Shown here one piece after another: positions 7,219 to 15,851 of a DNA stretch of 32,286 bases. Positions within the stretch are counted from its first letter, which is position 1, and each line of letters begins with the position of its first letter. This DNA is from Pseudomonadota bacterium (GTDB taxonomy: Bacteria > Pseudomonadota > Gammaproteobacteria > Burkholderiales > Sulfuriferulaceae), in contig JAJYMO010000062.1 in assembly GCA_021786845.1 (NCBI GenBank), positions 1 to 32,286 on the forward strand. The letters are read 5' to 3'. The position numbers were made by a program, and so were the translations under genes. The notes under the pieces are model-generated. The model was given only the letters and a program-made list of their open reading frames with translations, ran no database searches and was not told where the DNA came from.

Positions 7219-7602
7219 ATGAATTTAATTGGTAACATCATCTGGTTCGTGTTAGGCGGTTTCGTAATGGGTCTGGCCTGGTGGTTTGCCGCCTTACTGG
7301 CAGCCATCACCATTGTCGGGATTCCCTGGGCGATTGCCGCCTTTCGTATCGGCACGTTCAGCTTCTGGCCCTTCGGTCGTCAAATCGTTGAACGCCGGTC
7401 CACTCCCGCCGGAGCAGCTGGCGCTGCTTTGGGTAATTTGATCTGGGCGCTGCTGGCGGGCTGGTGGTTAGCGCTTGGGCACCTGATCGCGGCAGCGCTG
7501 TGCGCCGTCACCATCATCGGTATCCCTTTTGCTTTTCAGCACCTCAAGCTGGCCAGTCTCTCATTTTTCCCATTTGGAAAAGAAATCGTCACGACCTACT
7601 GA
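7219..7602 (+). CDS. yccF: YccF domain inner-membrane protein
   Basis: The 127-residue protein has two similar halves, each with hydrophobic helices and the family motifs. These are NIIWFVLGGFVMGLAWW, then ITIVGIPWAIAAFRIGTFSFWPFG, repeated as NLIWALLAGWWLALGHL and VTIIGIPFAFQHLKLASLSFFPFG. This tandem 'GIP...PFG' pattern is the YccF (DUF307) domain. Its function is unknown. An AAGGAAA site lies just before the ATG. It follows the htpG terminator, and the DUF2252 gene begins 57 bases after it on the same strand, so the two may be co-transcribed. Confidence 0.85.
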   Translation: MNLIGNIIWFVLGGFVMGLAWWFAALLAAITIVGIPWAIAAFRIGTFSFWPFGRQIVERRSTPAGAAGAALGNLIWALLAGWWLALGHLIAAALCAVTIIGIPFAFQHLKLASLSFFPFGKEIVTTY

Positions 7603-7659
7603 TTACCGTCATCGGTGATACGCTCAAGCGAGGTTCAGGTTCAATAACCGGAGGAAATA

Positions 7660-8862
7660 ATGGATATTGTTCGTGCCATAAAAAACTATAACGCACCTCG
7701 CGAACCAGAACGGCTTGGGTATAAATACCGCAACATGCGAACGAATCCTTTTGTATTTATGCGCGGCACCTGCCATCTGTATTATGACCGTTTACCGCGC
7801 GAATCGGCACTGGATAAAGCGCCATCGTCCTGGATCTGCGGCGACTTACACATTGAGAACTTCGGCAGTTACAAAGGCGACAATCGCCTCATTTATTTTG
7901 ACCTCAATGATTTTGATGAGGCCGTGCTGGCGCCGTGCAGCTGGGACATGGTGCGCTGTTTAAGTAGCATATTGGTCGCTGCAAAAACCTTGTCCATCGC
8001 GCGTGCAGAAGCTTTGTCCTTATGCCATGCATTTCTGGACGGATACACTGCAGCCATATTAAAAGGGAAAGCCAGATGGCTGGAGAGAGACACTGCTCAG
8101 GGTATGGTGAAGCAACTGCTCGATGGGTTGCGTACCCGAACCCGGTCGCAATTCCTTGACACCCGCACGGTGAAAAATAACAAGCAGCGCCTCATTCGGC
8201 TGGATGGAAAAAAAGCATTACCGGTCAATGACCAACAGCGCAGCGACATCACCGCCTTCATGAATGAGTTTGCCAGCAGGCAAGCCAATCCGGAGTTTTA
8301 TCACATCCATGATGTGGCACGCCGTATTGCCGGCACCGGTAGTTTGGGCGTAGACCGTTATGTGATTTTAGTTGAAGGCAAAGGCGCGCCAGATGGACAC
8401 TATTTGCTTGACTTGAAACAAGCGTTGCCATCATCCCTTGCGCCACACCTGACGATCAGGCAAACGCACTGGACATCAGAGGCTCACCGTGTTGTGGCCA
8501 TACAACAACGCGTGCAGGCTGTGTCCATGGCATTTTTGCAGCCCGTCATCATGGGCAAAAAATCTTACATATTGCGTGGATTACAACCCAGCGAAGACCG
8601 GGTGACCATCAACAACACACTCGCGCCAAAATTAATTGAAGGGGCGCTCACGACCATGGGAGAACTGGTCGCTTGGGGTCAGTTACGCAGCAGTGGCCGG
8701 GAAGGCTCAGCCAGTGCCGATGACTTCATTGCCTACGCACAGCGAAAAAAATGGAAGCGGGTGTTGCTGGATGTCGCTGAAGCATGCAGCGCTCAAACCG
8801 AACAAGACTGGCATCTTTACACAGAAGCGTATGATGATGGGGTATTCTCGCTCTCCTCATAA
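7660..8862 (+). CDS. DUF2252 family protein
   Basis: The 400-residue soluble protein has the DUF2252 signatures: an N-terminal NPFVFMRGTCHLYYDRL (around residues 29-45), WICGDLHIENFGSYKG (around 58-73), and YFDLNDFDEAVLAPCSWDMVR (around 79-99). Later it has RRIAGTGSLGVDRYVILVEG and YILRGLQPSEDR. The GDLHIENFG and DFDEA motifs look like the catalytic and metal-binding loops of aminoglycoside-phosphotransferase/kinase-like folds, so a phosphotransfer role has been suggested for the family. No substrate is known. A strong GGAGG site (ccggaggaaata) fixes the start. No terminator is evident downstream. Confidence 0.85.
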   Translation: MDIVRAIKNYNAPREPERLGYKYRNMRTNPFVFMRGTCHLYYDRLPRESALDKAPSSWICGDLHIENFGSYKGDNRLIYFDLNDFDEAVLAPCSWDMVRCLSSILVAAKTLSIARAEALSLCHAFLDGYTAAILKGKARWLERDTAQGMVKQLLDGLRTRTRSQFLDTRTVKNNKQRLIRLDGKKALPVNDQQRSDITAFMNEFASRQANPEFYHIHDVARRIAGTGSLGVDRYVILVEGKGAPDGHYLLDLKQALPSSLAPHLTIRQTHWTSEAHRVVAIQQRVQAVSMAFLQPVIMGKKSYILRGLQPSEDRVTINNTLAPKLIEGALTTMGELVAWGQLRSSGREGSASADDFIAYAQRKKWKRVLLDVAEACSAQTEQDWHLYTEAYDDGVFSLSS

Positions 8863-8989
8863 TCCGGGTTAATCCGACGCAAGCGGTTAATTGTTTGTCC
8901 CTGTGACACGAAAAATCATTGCCGCATCGTTCTGAGGCTTGATACCCCCTTTCTCTTGCAAGTTAGGCATCCAAAACAGTCATCTCATG

Positions 8990-8995
8990 TATAAT
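8990..8995 (+). promoter_or_regulatory. Possible -10 of the amidohydrolase gene
   Basis: TATAAT lies 30 bases before the ATG at 9025. A clear -35 at 16-18 bases upstream is not visible; TTGCAA at 8956-8961 is too far away. The call rests on the exact -10 match and the gene-free position only. Confidence 0.35.
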
Positions 8996-9024
8996 TCAAA
9001 AAACCATGAATCCACACACTATTT

Positions 9025-10353
9025 ATGCCCATCCCCGTTGACACCCTGATTGAAGCCCGCTGGATCATCCCTGTAGAGCCTGCGAATCAGGTATTGGAAG
9101 ACCACAGTTTGGCCATTCGTGCGGGACGTATCCATGACATTCTACCCACCGCTGAAGCGCGTGAACGCTATTTTCCGGCCACCCATCATCGACTCCTTCA
9201 ACATGTGTTGATGCCCGGACTGGTCAATTTGCACACCCATGCGCCAATGAGCCTATTACGCGGTTATGCCGATGATTTATCTTTGATGCAATGGTTAAAG
9301 GGACATATCTGGCCGGCTGAAACCCGCCATGTGGATGAGGAGTTCGTCCGCGACGGAGCACGTCTGGCCTGTGCAGAAATGCTCAAAGGGGGCATTACCT
9401 GCTTCAATGACATGTATTTTTTTCCGGAATCTGTGGCGGAAACTGCCCTTGCCTGCGGGATGCGTGCTGCCATTGGTATGATTGTGGTTGATTTCCCTAC
9501 GGCCTACGCCCAAGACACGGATGATTATTTGCACAAGGGTTTGTCACTGCGTGACCGCCTGAGCGATGAGTCTTTACTGAGTTTTACCCTGGCGCCGCAT
9601 TCGCCCTACACCCTCAACAATACCGGTTTTGAAACGGTCATTGCGCTGGCTGAACAGCTGGATTTGCCTGTTCACCTGCATTTACATGAAACACAAGAAG
9701 AAATTCTACACAGCCTGGCCACCCATCAACAGCGGCCACTCGCTCGCCTGCACGAATTGGGATTGACCGGCCCCAGATTGATTGCCGTCCATGGTGTACA
9801 CCTCAATCTTGACGAACAAATCCTGCTGGCTGAATATGGCTGCCACATCGCACATTGTCCAGCTTCCAATCTCAAACTTGCCAGCGGCATCGCTCCGGTT
9901 GCGTCCCTGTCGGCGCTGGGCGTCAACATCGGCCTCGGAACGGATGGTGCGGCCAGCAACAACAAATTAGACCTGTTCGACGCCATGCGCATGGCGGCAT
10001 TGCTGGCCAAAGGGATATCAGGGGATGCCAGCGCCTTACCCGCTTTCACTGTGCTGCAAATGGCTACCCTCAACGGCGCACGGGCTCTGGGTTTATCGGA
10101 GGAAATTGGTTCTTTGCTGCCCGGCAAACAAGCCGATGTGATTGCAGTGGATCTGTCTTCACTCGACACGCTCCCCTGCTACGATCCCATTGCCAGCCTG
10201 GTATACTGTGCCGGGCGTGAAGCAGTCAGCCATGTGTGGGTTCAGGGGAAACTGTTGCTGGAGCACGGCCAATTCACTCAACTGGACGAAGCCGCATTAC
10301 GGCGTAGCGTCCACATCTGGCAAAATAAAATCCACCCTCATGGTCTTTCCTGA
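9025..10353 (+). CDS. mtaD: TRZ/ATZ-type amidohydrolase, probable 5'-methylthioadenosine/S-adenosylhomocysteine deaminase
   Basis: The 442-residue zinc hydrolase has the amidohydrolase-fold metal ligands in order. These are LVNLHTHAPMSLLRG (HxH, around residues 68-82), HLHLHETQEE (around 213-222), VHGVHL (around 254), and GLGTDGAASNNKLDLF (the Asp, around 301-316). This pattern is typical of the S-adenosylhomocysteine/methylthioadenosine deaminase branch, which deaminates the adenine of MTA or SAH in methionine salvage. Chlorohydrolase-type relatives cannot be excluded from sequence alone. The ATG at 9025 has no obvious ribosome site, so the start is slightly uncertain. The DedA gene begins 7 bases after the stop. 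Confidence 0.8.
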   Translation: MPIPVDTLIEARWIIPVEPANQVLEDHSLAIRAGRIHDILPTAEARERYFPATHHRLLQHVLMPGLVNLHTHAPMSLLRGYADDLSLMQWLKGHIWPAETRHVDEEFVRDGARLACAEMLKGGITCFNDMYFFPESVAETALACGMRAAIGMIVVDFPTAYAQDTDDYLHKGLSLRDRLSDESLLSFTLAPHSPYTLNNTGFETVIALAEQLDLPVHLHLHETQEEILHSLATHQQRPLARLHELGLTGPRLIAVHGVHLNLDEQILLAEYGCHIAHCPASNLKLASGIAPVASLSALGVNIGLGTDGAASNNKLDLFDAMRMAALLAKGISGDASALPAFTVLQMATLNGARALGLSEEIGSLLPGKQADVIAVDLSSLDTLPCYDPIASLVYCAGREAVSHVWVQGKLLLEHGQFTQLDEAALRRSVHIWQNKIHPHGLS

Positions 10354-10360
10354 GCACATT

Positions 10361-11008
10361 ATGCTACACACCGCCATTAATTTCATCGTACAAACCGTTC
10401 AACACTGGGGTTATTGGGGTGTTTTTATCCTGACTTTGCTTGAATCGACCGTCGCACCGGTTCCCTCCGAGCTCATTCTCATTCCCGCAGGCTACCTTGC
10501 CTTTCAAGGGAAAATGAGCCTGCCGCTGATACTGGGCTGCGCCATGTTAGGCGGACTCACTGGCGCATCCATCAACTACGCCTTCGCATTATGGGTAGGA
10601 CGTCCGTTCCTGGAACGGTGGGGGAAATATTTTTTTGTGCAGGCGGCCCTGCTGCATAAAACCGATCACTTTTTTCGGAATTACGGCGCAGTGTCCACGT
10701 TCACCGGCCGGCTGATTCCAGGAATCCGTCACCTTATTTCACTGCCGGCCGGATTAACCCGGATGAATGTGTTCAGTTTTGCTGCCTATACTTTGTTAGG
10801 CATTGGTCTGTGGGCACTTATCCTGACCCTGATCGGTTATAGCATCGGCAACAACACTGCCCTGATTCAGGAATACTTGCATCGGATCACCCTTGGCGTC
10901 ATACTCGGCTCAGTACTCATGTTTGCCCTGTATGCCTTGTGGCGCAGACGCCTGGCACAACAGGAGGCGGTGAAACAGTTAAAACGGCAGACCCAGCATC
11001 AAAAATAA
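10361..11008 (+). CDS. DedA family membrane protein
   Basis: From the ATG at 10361 the protein has 215 residues. The DedA/SNARE-associated signatures are LLESTVAPVPSELILIPAGY (around residues 27-46), GGLTGASINYAFALWVGRPF, and FTGRLIPGIRHLISLPAGLTRM (around 118-139). The conserved acidic Glu in 'PSE' and the Arg pairs are present. DedA proteins are inner-membrane proteins implicated in lipid flipping (undecaprenyl-phosphate or phosphatidylethanolamine) and proton-motive-force homeostasis. An ATG at 10340 is also in frame but overlaps the previous gene, and the frame is open farther upstream only as a shadow of that gene. It converges with the CopD-like gene with about 20 bases between them. 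Confidence 0.85.
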   Translation: MLHTAINFIVQTVQHWGYWGVFILTLLESTVAPVPSELILIPAGYLAFQGKMSLPLILGCAMLGGLTGASINYAFALWVGRPFLERWGKYFFVQAALLHKTDHFFRNYGAVSTFTGRLIPGIRHLISLPAGLTRMNVFSFAAYTLLGIGLWALILTLIGYSIGNNTALIQEYLHRITLGVILGSVLMFALYALWRRRLAQQEAVKQLKRQTQHQK

Positions 11009-11029
11009 TCGGGCATGCCGCTTTAAAAG

Positions 11030-11476
11030 TTAACCCCAATACACCCCCAGCGTAGCCACGGTCACCGTCAGCAAACCCAGAGTCAGATTCAACGCGATGA
11101 GTTGACGCATTTTCCCCAGGACAATGCCACCGGCGGGCCAATCCTGCGCCGTCACAGCGCGTTTTAACTTTCCATACAAGGCAAAATACAGGTGCGCAAA
11201 CAACAACATCATGATGATGCCCAAGGTGGCCATGATCATGACGTACAAACCGGGCTGGCCCAATTGCGCCATCATGTACAAACCGCTCAGCAAAATCAGT
11301 ACCACAGCTGCCCACACCCAGGGGAAAAAACGGGTGAATACGCCCTCCCAAACTTGCAGGCGTTGTGGTGGTTCCAAACGCTCTGCTGCGGCAGGTCGCA
11401 GTACCATGTAGGCGAAAAACATGCCGCCAACCCAAATCACCACGCTGATGACATGAAAAAATTTTGCAAAAATCAT
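11030..11476 (-). CDS. CopD family small membrane protein
   Basis: The 148-residue protein has four hydrophobic helices, starting MIFAKFFHVISVVIWVGGMF. The His in helix 1 (FFHVISVVIWVGG) and the FAHLYFALYGKLK stretch match CopD-domain/HemJ-like small membrane proteins. A role in copper or haem handling is possible but not established. An ATG at 11482 is in frame, but AAGGA directly abuts it and is 6 bases from the ATG at 11476, so 11476 is preferred. It is the last gene of the leftward block. A 53-bp palindromic mobile repeat lies between it and rnhB. Confidence 0.65.
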   Translation of the reverse strand: MIFAKFFHVISVVIWVGGMFFAYMVLRPAAAERLEPPQRLQVWEGVFTRFFPWVWAAVVLILLSGLYMMAQLGQPGLYVMIMATLGIIMMLLFAHLYFALYGKLKRAVTAQDWPAGGIVLGKMRQLIALNLTLGLLTVTVATLGVYWG

Positions 11477-11500
11477 ATTCATTCCTTAATGTTGGGCTAA

Positions 11501-11553
11501 GGGCTCGTAAATGAATAATATGGACCTGTGCCATATTATTCATTTACGAGCCC
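11501..11553. mobile_element. Palindromic mobile repeat, minimal copy (53 bp)
   Basis: The element is one perfect hairpin: a 23-bp arm (11501-11523) beginning GGGCTCGTAAAT, a loop ACCTGTG (11524-11530), and the exact complement (11531-11553) ending ATTTACGAGCCC. It is flanked by TAA on both sides (11498-11500 and 11554-11556), consistent with a 3-bp target duplication. The rnhB stop TAG (11553-11555 on the minus strand) uses the element's last base. The arms match the ends of the two longer copies, and the loop matches sequence just inside one end of the copy at 26185. There is no U-run in either direction, so it is not a standard terminator. Confidence 0.85.
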
Positions 11554-12137
11554 TAAAACAGCGTACCTGAATTCATATACAAGATTCGTTTCACTGGCGC
11601 ATAGCTTAAACGATATTCTGACATCACACCATAGCAGGCCAGGGCATTCAGATGCGCTACGGTAGGATAACCCTTGTGCCGATCAAAACCATACTGTGGA
11701 TAATGAGCGTGTAAGCCCATCATTGCACGGTCACGCGCCGTTTTGGCTAAAATGGATGCCGCTGAAATCGCCGGTTCCAGACTGTCACCTTGTACAATGG
11801 CACGTCCCGGCAAGTCCACATTCGGCAAATACAACCCATCCACCAGCATTTCATCCGGCGCACACGGTAATGCCTGAATAGCACGTTGCATCGCCAACAA
11901 GGAGGCTTGCAAAATATTCAATTGATCGATTTCAACGGCGCTGGCACTGGCCACGGCGTAAGCATACGCACGTTGTTGTATTTGCGCCTCCAGGTCAGCG
12001 CGTTTTCTGGCGTTTAATTTTTTGGAATCGGCCAAACCGGCAATCGGTTGCTGAGGATCAAGAATCACCGCTGCGGCATATACACCCGCCACCAGCGCAC
12101 CGCGCCCTGCTTCATCCACGCCGCAAATTAAACGCAT
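11553..12137 (-). CDS. rnhB: Ribonuclease HII
   Basis: The 194-residue enzyme cleaves the RNA strand of RNA-DNA hybrids and removes ribonucleotides misincorporated in DNA. The catalytic DEAGRG motif lies at residues about 7-12 ([14 protein letters not shown]). The later acidic residues are in [10 protein letters not shown] and in the [12 protein letters not shown] segment, whose final Asp completes the metal site. The usual 'GRGPLAG' is GRGALVAG here. The start overlaps the lpxB stop by 10 bases, so the two are coupled. The stop codon TAG includes the terminal base of a mobile repeat, with no change of protein length relative to the reconstructed empty site. Confidence 0.95.
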   Translation of the reverse strand: MRLICGVDEAGRGALVAGVYAAAVILDPQQPIAGLADSKKLNARKRADLEAQIQQRAYAYAVASASAVEIDQLNILQASLLAMQRAIQALPCAPDEMLVDGLYLPNVDLPGRAIVQGDSLEPAISAASILAKTARDRAMMGLHAHYPQYGFDRHKGYPTVAHLNALACYGVMSEYRLSYAPVKRILYMNSGTLF

Positions 12138-13288
12138 GAGGTATGTTGCAGATAAGGCAATACGGCTTCAGCAATCCGCTGTGCCGTACCCTGCTTCAAA
12201 CTCCGGTGCATCTGGGCAAACTCTGCTTCAATCGCCGCACGACGTGCTGTATCGATCAACAAAGCTTCCAGCGCCTCAGCCAATTGGGGTGCGGTGGCTT
12301 GTTCCTGCAACAATTCCGGCACCACTGTGCGCTGAGCCAGAATATTGGGTAGACCCACCCAAGGGAGATAAGCGCCTTGACGCATCCACCATGCCGTCAG
12401 TTTTGCCAACCGGTAAGTAATCACCATAGGGCGCTTGAGTAATGCCGCCTCCAGCGTAGCCGTGCCAGAAGCCACCAGCACCACATCCGCCGCAATCATC
12501 GCCTCATCGGCATGACCATCCATAATATGCATCACCGGGGTATGATGCGCGGCATTCAAGGCTGAAACAAACAAGGCTCGCGTACCGGCATTCACCAAAG
12601 GTACCACACAGCACAGGTCTGGGTGACGTTCCTGCAGCAACTTGGCAGCTTCGATGAACAATCTGGCGTGCTGACGCACCTCACCCTGCCGGCTGCCCGG
12701 CAACAAAGCCAATATTGGCACGTGAAGCGGCAAATTTAGTTTTGCCCGTACCGCTTCACGATCAGGGCAATCGGGCAACACATCGGCCAAAGGATGCCCG
12801 ACATAAGTGACAGGTAAACCGGCTTTACGATAAATTTCAGCCTCGAACGGGAAGACGACCAGCATATGCGATACTGCACGCAGAATTTTATTGATGCGTT
12901 CACCGCGCCACGCCCAAATTGATGGGCTCACGAAATGCAAGGTCGTAATACCGTGCTGTTTTAAATCACGCTCTAACCCGAGATTAAAATCCGGCGCATC
13001 GATACCGATGAACAAGTCGGGTTTATCAGCCAGAACAGTTTGCTTGAGGTGACGGCGAATACCCAGCAATTCAGGTAAATGGCGCAACACTTCCACATAC
13101 CCGTTAACGGATAATTTTTCCATGGCGAACAGGCTGCGCGCTCCTTCAGCAATCATTTTAGGCCCGGCAATGCCAAAAAATTCAGCATCCGGGCAATGTT
13201 CGCGTATGGCACGAATAAGATGGCTCCCAAGCATATCCCCGGAAGCCTCACCCGCAACAATCGCAATCCTGGGTGGACGTTTTGCCAT
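12128..13288 (-). CDS. lpxB: Lipid-A-disaccharide synthase
   Basis: The membrane-associated glycosyltransferase joins UDP-2,3-diacylglucosamine and lipid X to form the lipid A disaccharide. It has 386 residues from [21 protein letters not shown]. Family motifs are GEASGDMLG (near residue 14), [12 protein letters not shown] (near 115), [13 protein letters not shown], and LPGSRQGEV (near 201). The ATG at 13300 lies in the terminal GGGCTCAT of a mobile repeat and would add MSPK; the ATG at 13288 is the ancestral start. Before the insertion this ATG was one base after the lpxA stop. The gene overlaps rnhB at its 3' end. Confidence 0.95.
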   Translation of the reverse strand: MAKRPPRIAIVAGEASGDMLGSHLIRAIREHCPDAEFFGIAGPKMIAEGARSLFAMEKLSVNGYVEVLRHLPELLGIRRHLKQTVLADKPDLFIGIDAPDFNLGLERDLKQHGITTLHFVSPSIWAWRGERINKILRAVSHMLVVFPFEAEIYRKAGLPVTYVGHPLADVLPDCPDREAVRAKLNLPLHVPILALLPGSRQGEVRQHARLFIEAAKLLQERHPDLCCVVPLVNAGTRALFVSALNAAHHTPVMHIMDGHADEAMIAADVVLVASGTATLEAALLKRPMVITYRLAKLTAWWMRQGAYLPWVGLPNILAQRTVVPELLQEQATAPQLAEALEALLIDTARRAAIEAEFAQMHRSLKQGTAQRIAEAVLPYLQHTSCV

Positions 13289-13292
13289 CTTA

Positions 13293-13560
13293 GGGCTCAT
13301 TAATAAATAGCTGTAACAAAAACGTTACTGCGTATTCGGGATGGATGCAAGGCGAGAGACGCAGCGAATGGTTATTCCCTTTGCAAGCCTCGCAACGCCG
13401 CAGACGCCCGAATACACGGCAACCTGCTGGGCTGGGGCTGCTTTGGGCACATCCCGGCGTTGCAAGCCGCTTGTTGTGAATAACACAACCGCTCGTCTTG
13501 CGCCTTGGCCTGCGCCCAAAGCAGCCCCAGCGTATGATATAGTTATCCATTAACGAGCCC
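13293..13560. mobile_element. Palindromic mobile repeat, full-length copy (268 bp) between lpxA and lpxB
   Basis: The ends are GGGCTCATTAAT and ATTAACGAGCCC, with TTA on both sides (13290-13292 and 13561-13563), consistent with a 3-bp target duplication. Internally a perfect 17-bp stem pairs 13432-13448 with 13514-13530. Smaller stems include GTATTCGGG/CCCGAATAC and GTTGTG-N5-CACAAC. The sequence is homologous throughout to the reverse complement of the copy at 26185-26451. Frames inside it are rich in Cys and Arg and show no recognisable transposase, so it looks non-autonomous (MITE-like). The lpxA stop TAA is the target duplication itself. Confidence 0.87.
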
Positions 13561-14337
13561 TTAACGTATGATTCCGCGCTCAGTTTGACTCACAAAATCC
13601 AGCAACGGCTGGACCTCCTTCACCTTATTTGCCAGCAATTGCAATTGCTGGATGGCTTCTGCGAGGGTCAACCCTTCACGGTAGAGTATTTTATAAGCCC
13701 GTTTGAGTCCAGCCAGACTTTCTGTGGAAAATCCCCGACGTTTCAAGCCTTCACTGTTAATGCCGTGTGGGGCAGCAGGTTGACCAGCGGCCATGACATA
13801 CGGCGGAATGTCTTTAAATACCACGCTGGAAATTCCTGTCATGACGTGTGCGCCAATTTTACAAAATTGATGTACGCCGGTAAAACCACCTAAAATAGCG
13901 TAATCCCCCACCTGCACATGCCCCGCCAATGAAGCATTGTTCGCAAAAATCGTATGATTACCGACATGACAATCGTGTGCAAGGTGAACATAGGCCATCA
14001 GCCAGTTATCATCACCAACATGGGTAATACCGCCATCTTGCACCGTACCGATATTAAAGGTACAAAATTCCCGAATCGTGTTGCGATCACCAATATGCAA
14101 TTCAGTCGGTTCACCTGCATATTTTTTATCTTGCGGGATTTCACCCAGCGAACAAAACTGAAAAATCCGATTGTCACGGCCCAGGCGCGTATGGCCATGC
14201 AATACCACATGGGGCCCGATTTGCGTACCTTCGCCAATTTGCACGTGCTCGCCGACAATGCTGTAAGGTCCTATGCTCACCCGCTCCCCCAACGAAGCCT
14301 TTGGGTGCACGATTGCTGTGTCGTGAATGGTTGTCAT
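13561..14337 (-). CDS. lpxA: UDP-N-acetylglucosamine acyltransferase
   Basis: LpxA carries out the first step of lipid A synthesis, moving 3-hydroxyacyl from ACP to UDP-GlcNAc in the cytoplasm. The 258 residues begin MTTIHDTAIVHPKASLGERV and contain the left-handed beta-helix hexapeptide repeats, such as IGPYSIVGEHVQIGEGTQIG. The catalytic His is in VHLAHDCHVGNH (around residues 119-130). The C-terminal helical domain has FKRAYKILYR-like sequence (GLKRAYKILYREGLTL). The start is 7 bases after fabZ. The stop TAA is part of the target duplication of the neighbouring mobile repeat; the protein itself is intact. Confidence 0.97.
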   Translation of the reverse strand: MTTIHDTAIVHPKASLGERVSIGPYSIVGEHVQIGEGTQIGPHVVLHGHTRLGRDNRIFQFCSLGEIPQDKKYAGEPTELHIGDRNTIREFCTFNIGTVQDGGITHVGDDNWLMAYVHLAHDCHVGNHTIFANNASLAGHVQVGDYAILGGFTGVHQFCKIGAHVMTGISSVVFKDIPPYVMAAGQPAAPHGINSEGLKRRGFSTESLAGLKRAYKILYREGLTLAEAIQQLQLLANKVKEVQPLLDFVSQTERGIIR

Positions 14338-14344
14338 GCCAGCC

Positions 14345-14806
14345 TCATACGCGTATCGTAGCCATCATCTCAGCCTCAGCCACACGCTGACCATTCACTT
14401 CAGCATAGGTGGCATATTTCCAGATTCCTCTGATCTGGCGCAAAATCGTCGCATGCAACTTCAATTGGTCTCCCGGCACAACCGGTTTTTTAAACCGGGC
14501 ATTGTCGATGCCAGCAAAATACACCACGGCATCACTGTCGGGCACATGACCAACCGTTTTGAAAGACAATAATGCCGCTGCTTGTGCCAGCGCTTCCAGC
14601 ACCAGAACGCCTGGCATGACAGGATGCTTGGGAAAGTGTCCTGAAAAAAAAGGTTCGTTAATCGTCACATTTTTAATGGCCACCACACTTTTCCCCAACT
14701 CAATGGATTCCACCCTGTCTACCAGCAAAAACGGATAGCGATGGGGAAGATAGGTCATTATTTCATTAATTTCCATCGTGATTATTTGCGTTTCCGGCAC
14801 TTCCAT
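14345..14806 (-). CDS. fabZ: 3-hydroxyacyl-[ACP] dehydratase FabZ
   Basis: FabZ removes water from beta-hydroxyacyl-ACP in fatty acid elongation and competes with LpxA for the same precursor, which explains its place in this operon. It has 153 residues from the ATG at 14806. The hot-dog fold motifs are [14 protein letters not shown] (around residues 18-31), with [20 protein letters not shown] (around 55-74) carrying the catalytic His and Glu. The ATG overlaps the lpxD stop as TGATG, and an AGGAG lies within the end of lpxD. A later in-frame ATG coding MEINEIM is an alternative, and a TTG one codon earlier is less likely. Confidence 0.96.
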   Translation of the reverse strand: MEVPETQIITMEINEIMTYLPHRYPFLLVDRVESIELGKSVVAIKNVTINEPFFSGHFPKHPVMPGVLVLEALAQAAALLSFKTVGHVPDSDAVVYFAGIDNARFKKPVVPGDQLKLHATILRQIRGIWKYATYAEVNGQRVAEAEMMATIRV

Positions 14807-15840
14807 CAATCTTTCTCCTGTACTTCCAGTTTTTTTTCCAATGCACGCAACCGTTTGGCCATGCTGTCCAAATGTCGCATGTGCACGGAATTTTTAAGCC
14901 ACACGCTGTGTTCAACAAAAGGTGTGGCGGAGGTATATGTCCCGGCCTTGGGCAAAGATTTGGTAATGAGGGTGTTTGTGGAAATATGAACATGATCGGC
15001 AATTTCAATATGCCCGAATATCATCGAAGCACCACCCAAAGTACAATGCGCGCCAATGTGCGCACTGCCTGCAATCCCCGCGCATGCCGCGATGGCCGTG
15101 TGCGCGCCAATGTGAACGTTGTGGGCAATCTGAATCAGGTTATCCAGCTTCACACCATCATGAATCAGCGTGTCATCCAATGCGCCACGGTCAACCGTTG
15201 TGTTTGCACCAATTTCCACATCGTCGCCGATCACCACACGACCGATTTGGGGGATTTTGATCCAGCGTCCGGCCTCAAGTGCCAAACCGAAACCATCCGA
15301 ACCGATGACACAACCGCTGTGCAAAATCACCCGATCACCTATGACACAATGGTGATAGACCGTGACATTCGCATAAATCAAGGCCTGATTTCCGATCACC
15401 GTGCCCGCACCGATCACCGCGCCTGCCCCAATGCGAGCGCCATCGCCAATCACCACATCGCGCTCAATGACAGCATTGGGTGCAATACGCACGTCCGCCC
15501 CCAACTGAGCGGTGGGATGCACGGTAGCGCCTGTCCCGATTCCTGGCTCACTCTCAGGCGGCGGGTTAAACAAAGCCGATACCCTGGCAAAATAAGCATA
15601 GGGATTAGCCGTAATGATGCAAGGCTTGTCTGTGGCGTCAGCCATGTTGGGTGCAAGAATAAATGCTGCGGCACGGCTGCTTGCCAATTGACCGCGCAAC
15701 TTTTCATTTGTTAAAAAGGACAGTTCTTGTTCATCGGCCTGCGACAGACTGGCGATTTGACTGACTTGGGTTTGTGCATCGCCTTGAACAGTGCCGCCAA
15801 ATCGCAGCACCAAATCAGCCAGGGTATAGCGGCTTGACAT
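14806..15840 (-). CDS. lpxD: UDP-3-O-acylglucosamine N-acyltransferase
   Basis: LpxD adds the second hydroxyacyl chain in lipid A synthesis. It has 344 residues from [16 protein letters not shown]. The N-terminal uridine-binding domain includes [20 protein letters not shown] and [14 protein letters not shown] long hexapeptide beta-helix follows, with the catalytic-His segment [20 protein letters not shown] (around residues 238-257), and a C-terminal helix of charged residues closes the protein. The frame extends to a GTG at 15855, but the ATG at 15840 has an AAAGG site at the right distance and the family's usual N-terminus. It sits between skp and fabZ, overlapping fabZ. Confidence 0.96.
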   Translation of the reverse strand: MSSRYTLADLVLRFGGTVQGDAQTQVSQIASLSQADEQELSFLTNEKLRGQLASSRAAAFILAPNMADATDKPCIITANPYAYFARVSALFNPPPESEPGIGTGATVHPTAQLGADVRIAPNAVIERDVVIGDGARIGAGAVIGAGTVIGNQALIYANVTVYHHCVIGDRVILHSGCVIGSDGFGLALEAGRWIKIPQIGRVVIGDDVEIGANTTVDRGALDDTLIHDGVKLDNLIQIAHNVHIGAHTAIAACAGIAGSAHIGAHCTLGGASMIFGHIEIADHVHISTNTLITKSLPKAGTYTSATPFVEHSVWLKNSVHMRHLDSMAKRLRALEKKLEVQEKD

Positions 15841-15851
15841 GAAGGTACCTT

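Noticed and set aside
10142-10360. 73-residue N-terminal extension of the DedA protein
   Set aside because: The region is the coding end of the amidohydrolase gene in another frame. DedA homology begins after 10361.
11501-11553. The 53-bp hairpin as an intrinsic terminator of rnhB
   Set aside because: No U-run follows on either strand. It is better explained as a minimal mobile repeat, although it may still affect mRNA stability.
13290-13553. Open frames inside the repeat at 13293-13560 (both strands)
   Set aside because: They are short and Cys/Arg-rich, use the palindrome in several frames, and show no transposase motif. The sequence changes follow stem pairing rather than codons.
14872-15714. 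280-codon frame antisense to lpxD
   Set aside because: The hexapeptide repeat codons of lpxD leave the opposite frame free of stops. The product is a low-information Cys/His/Thr-rich string.
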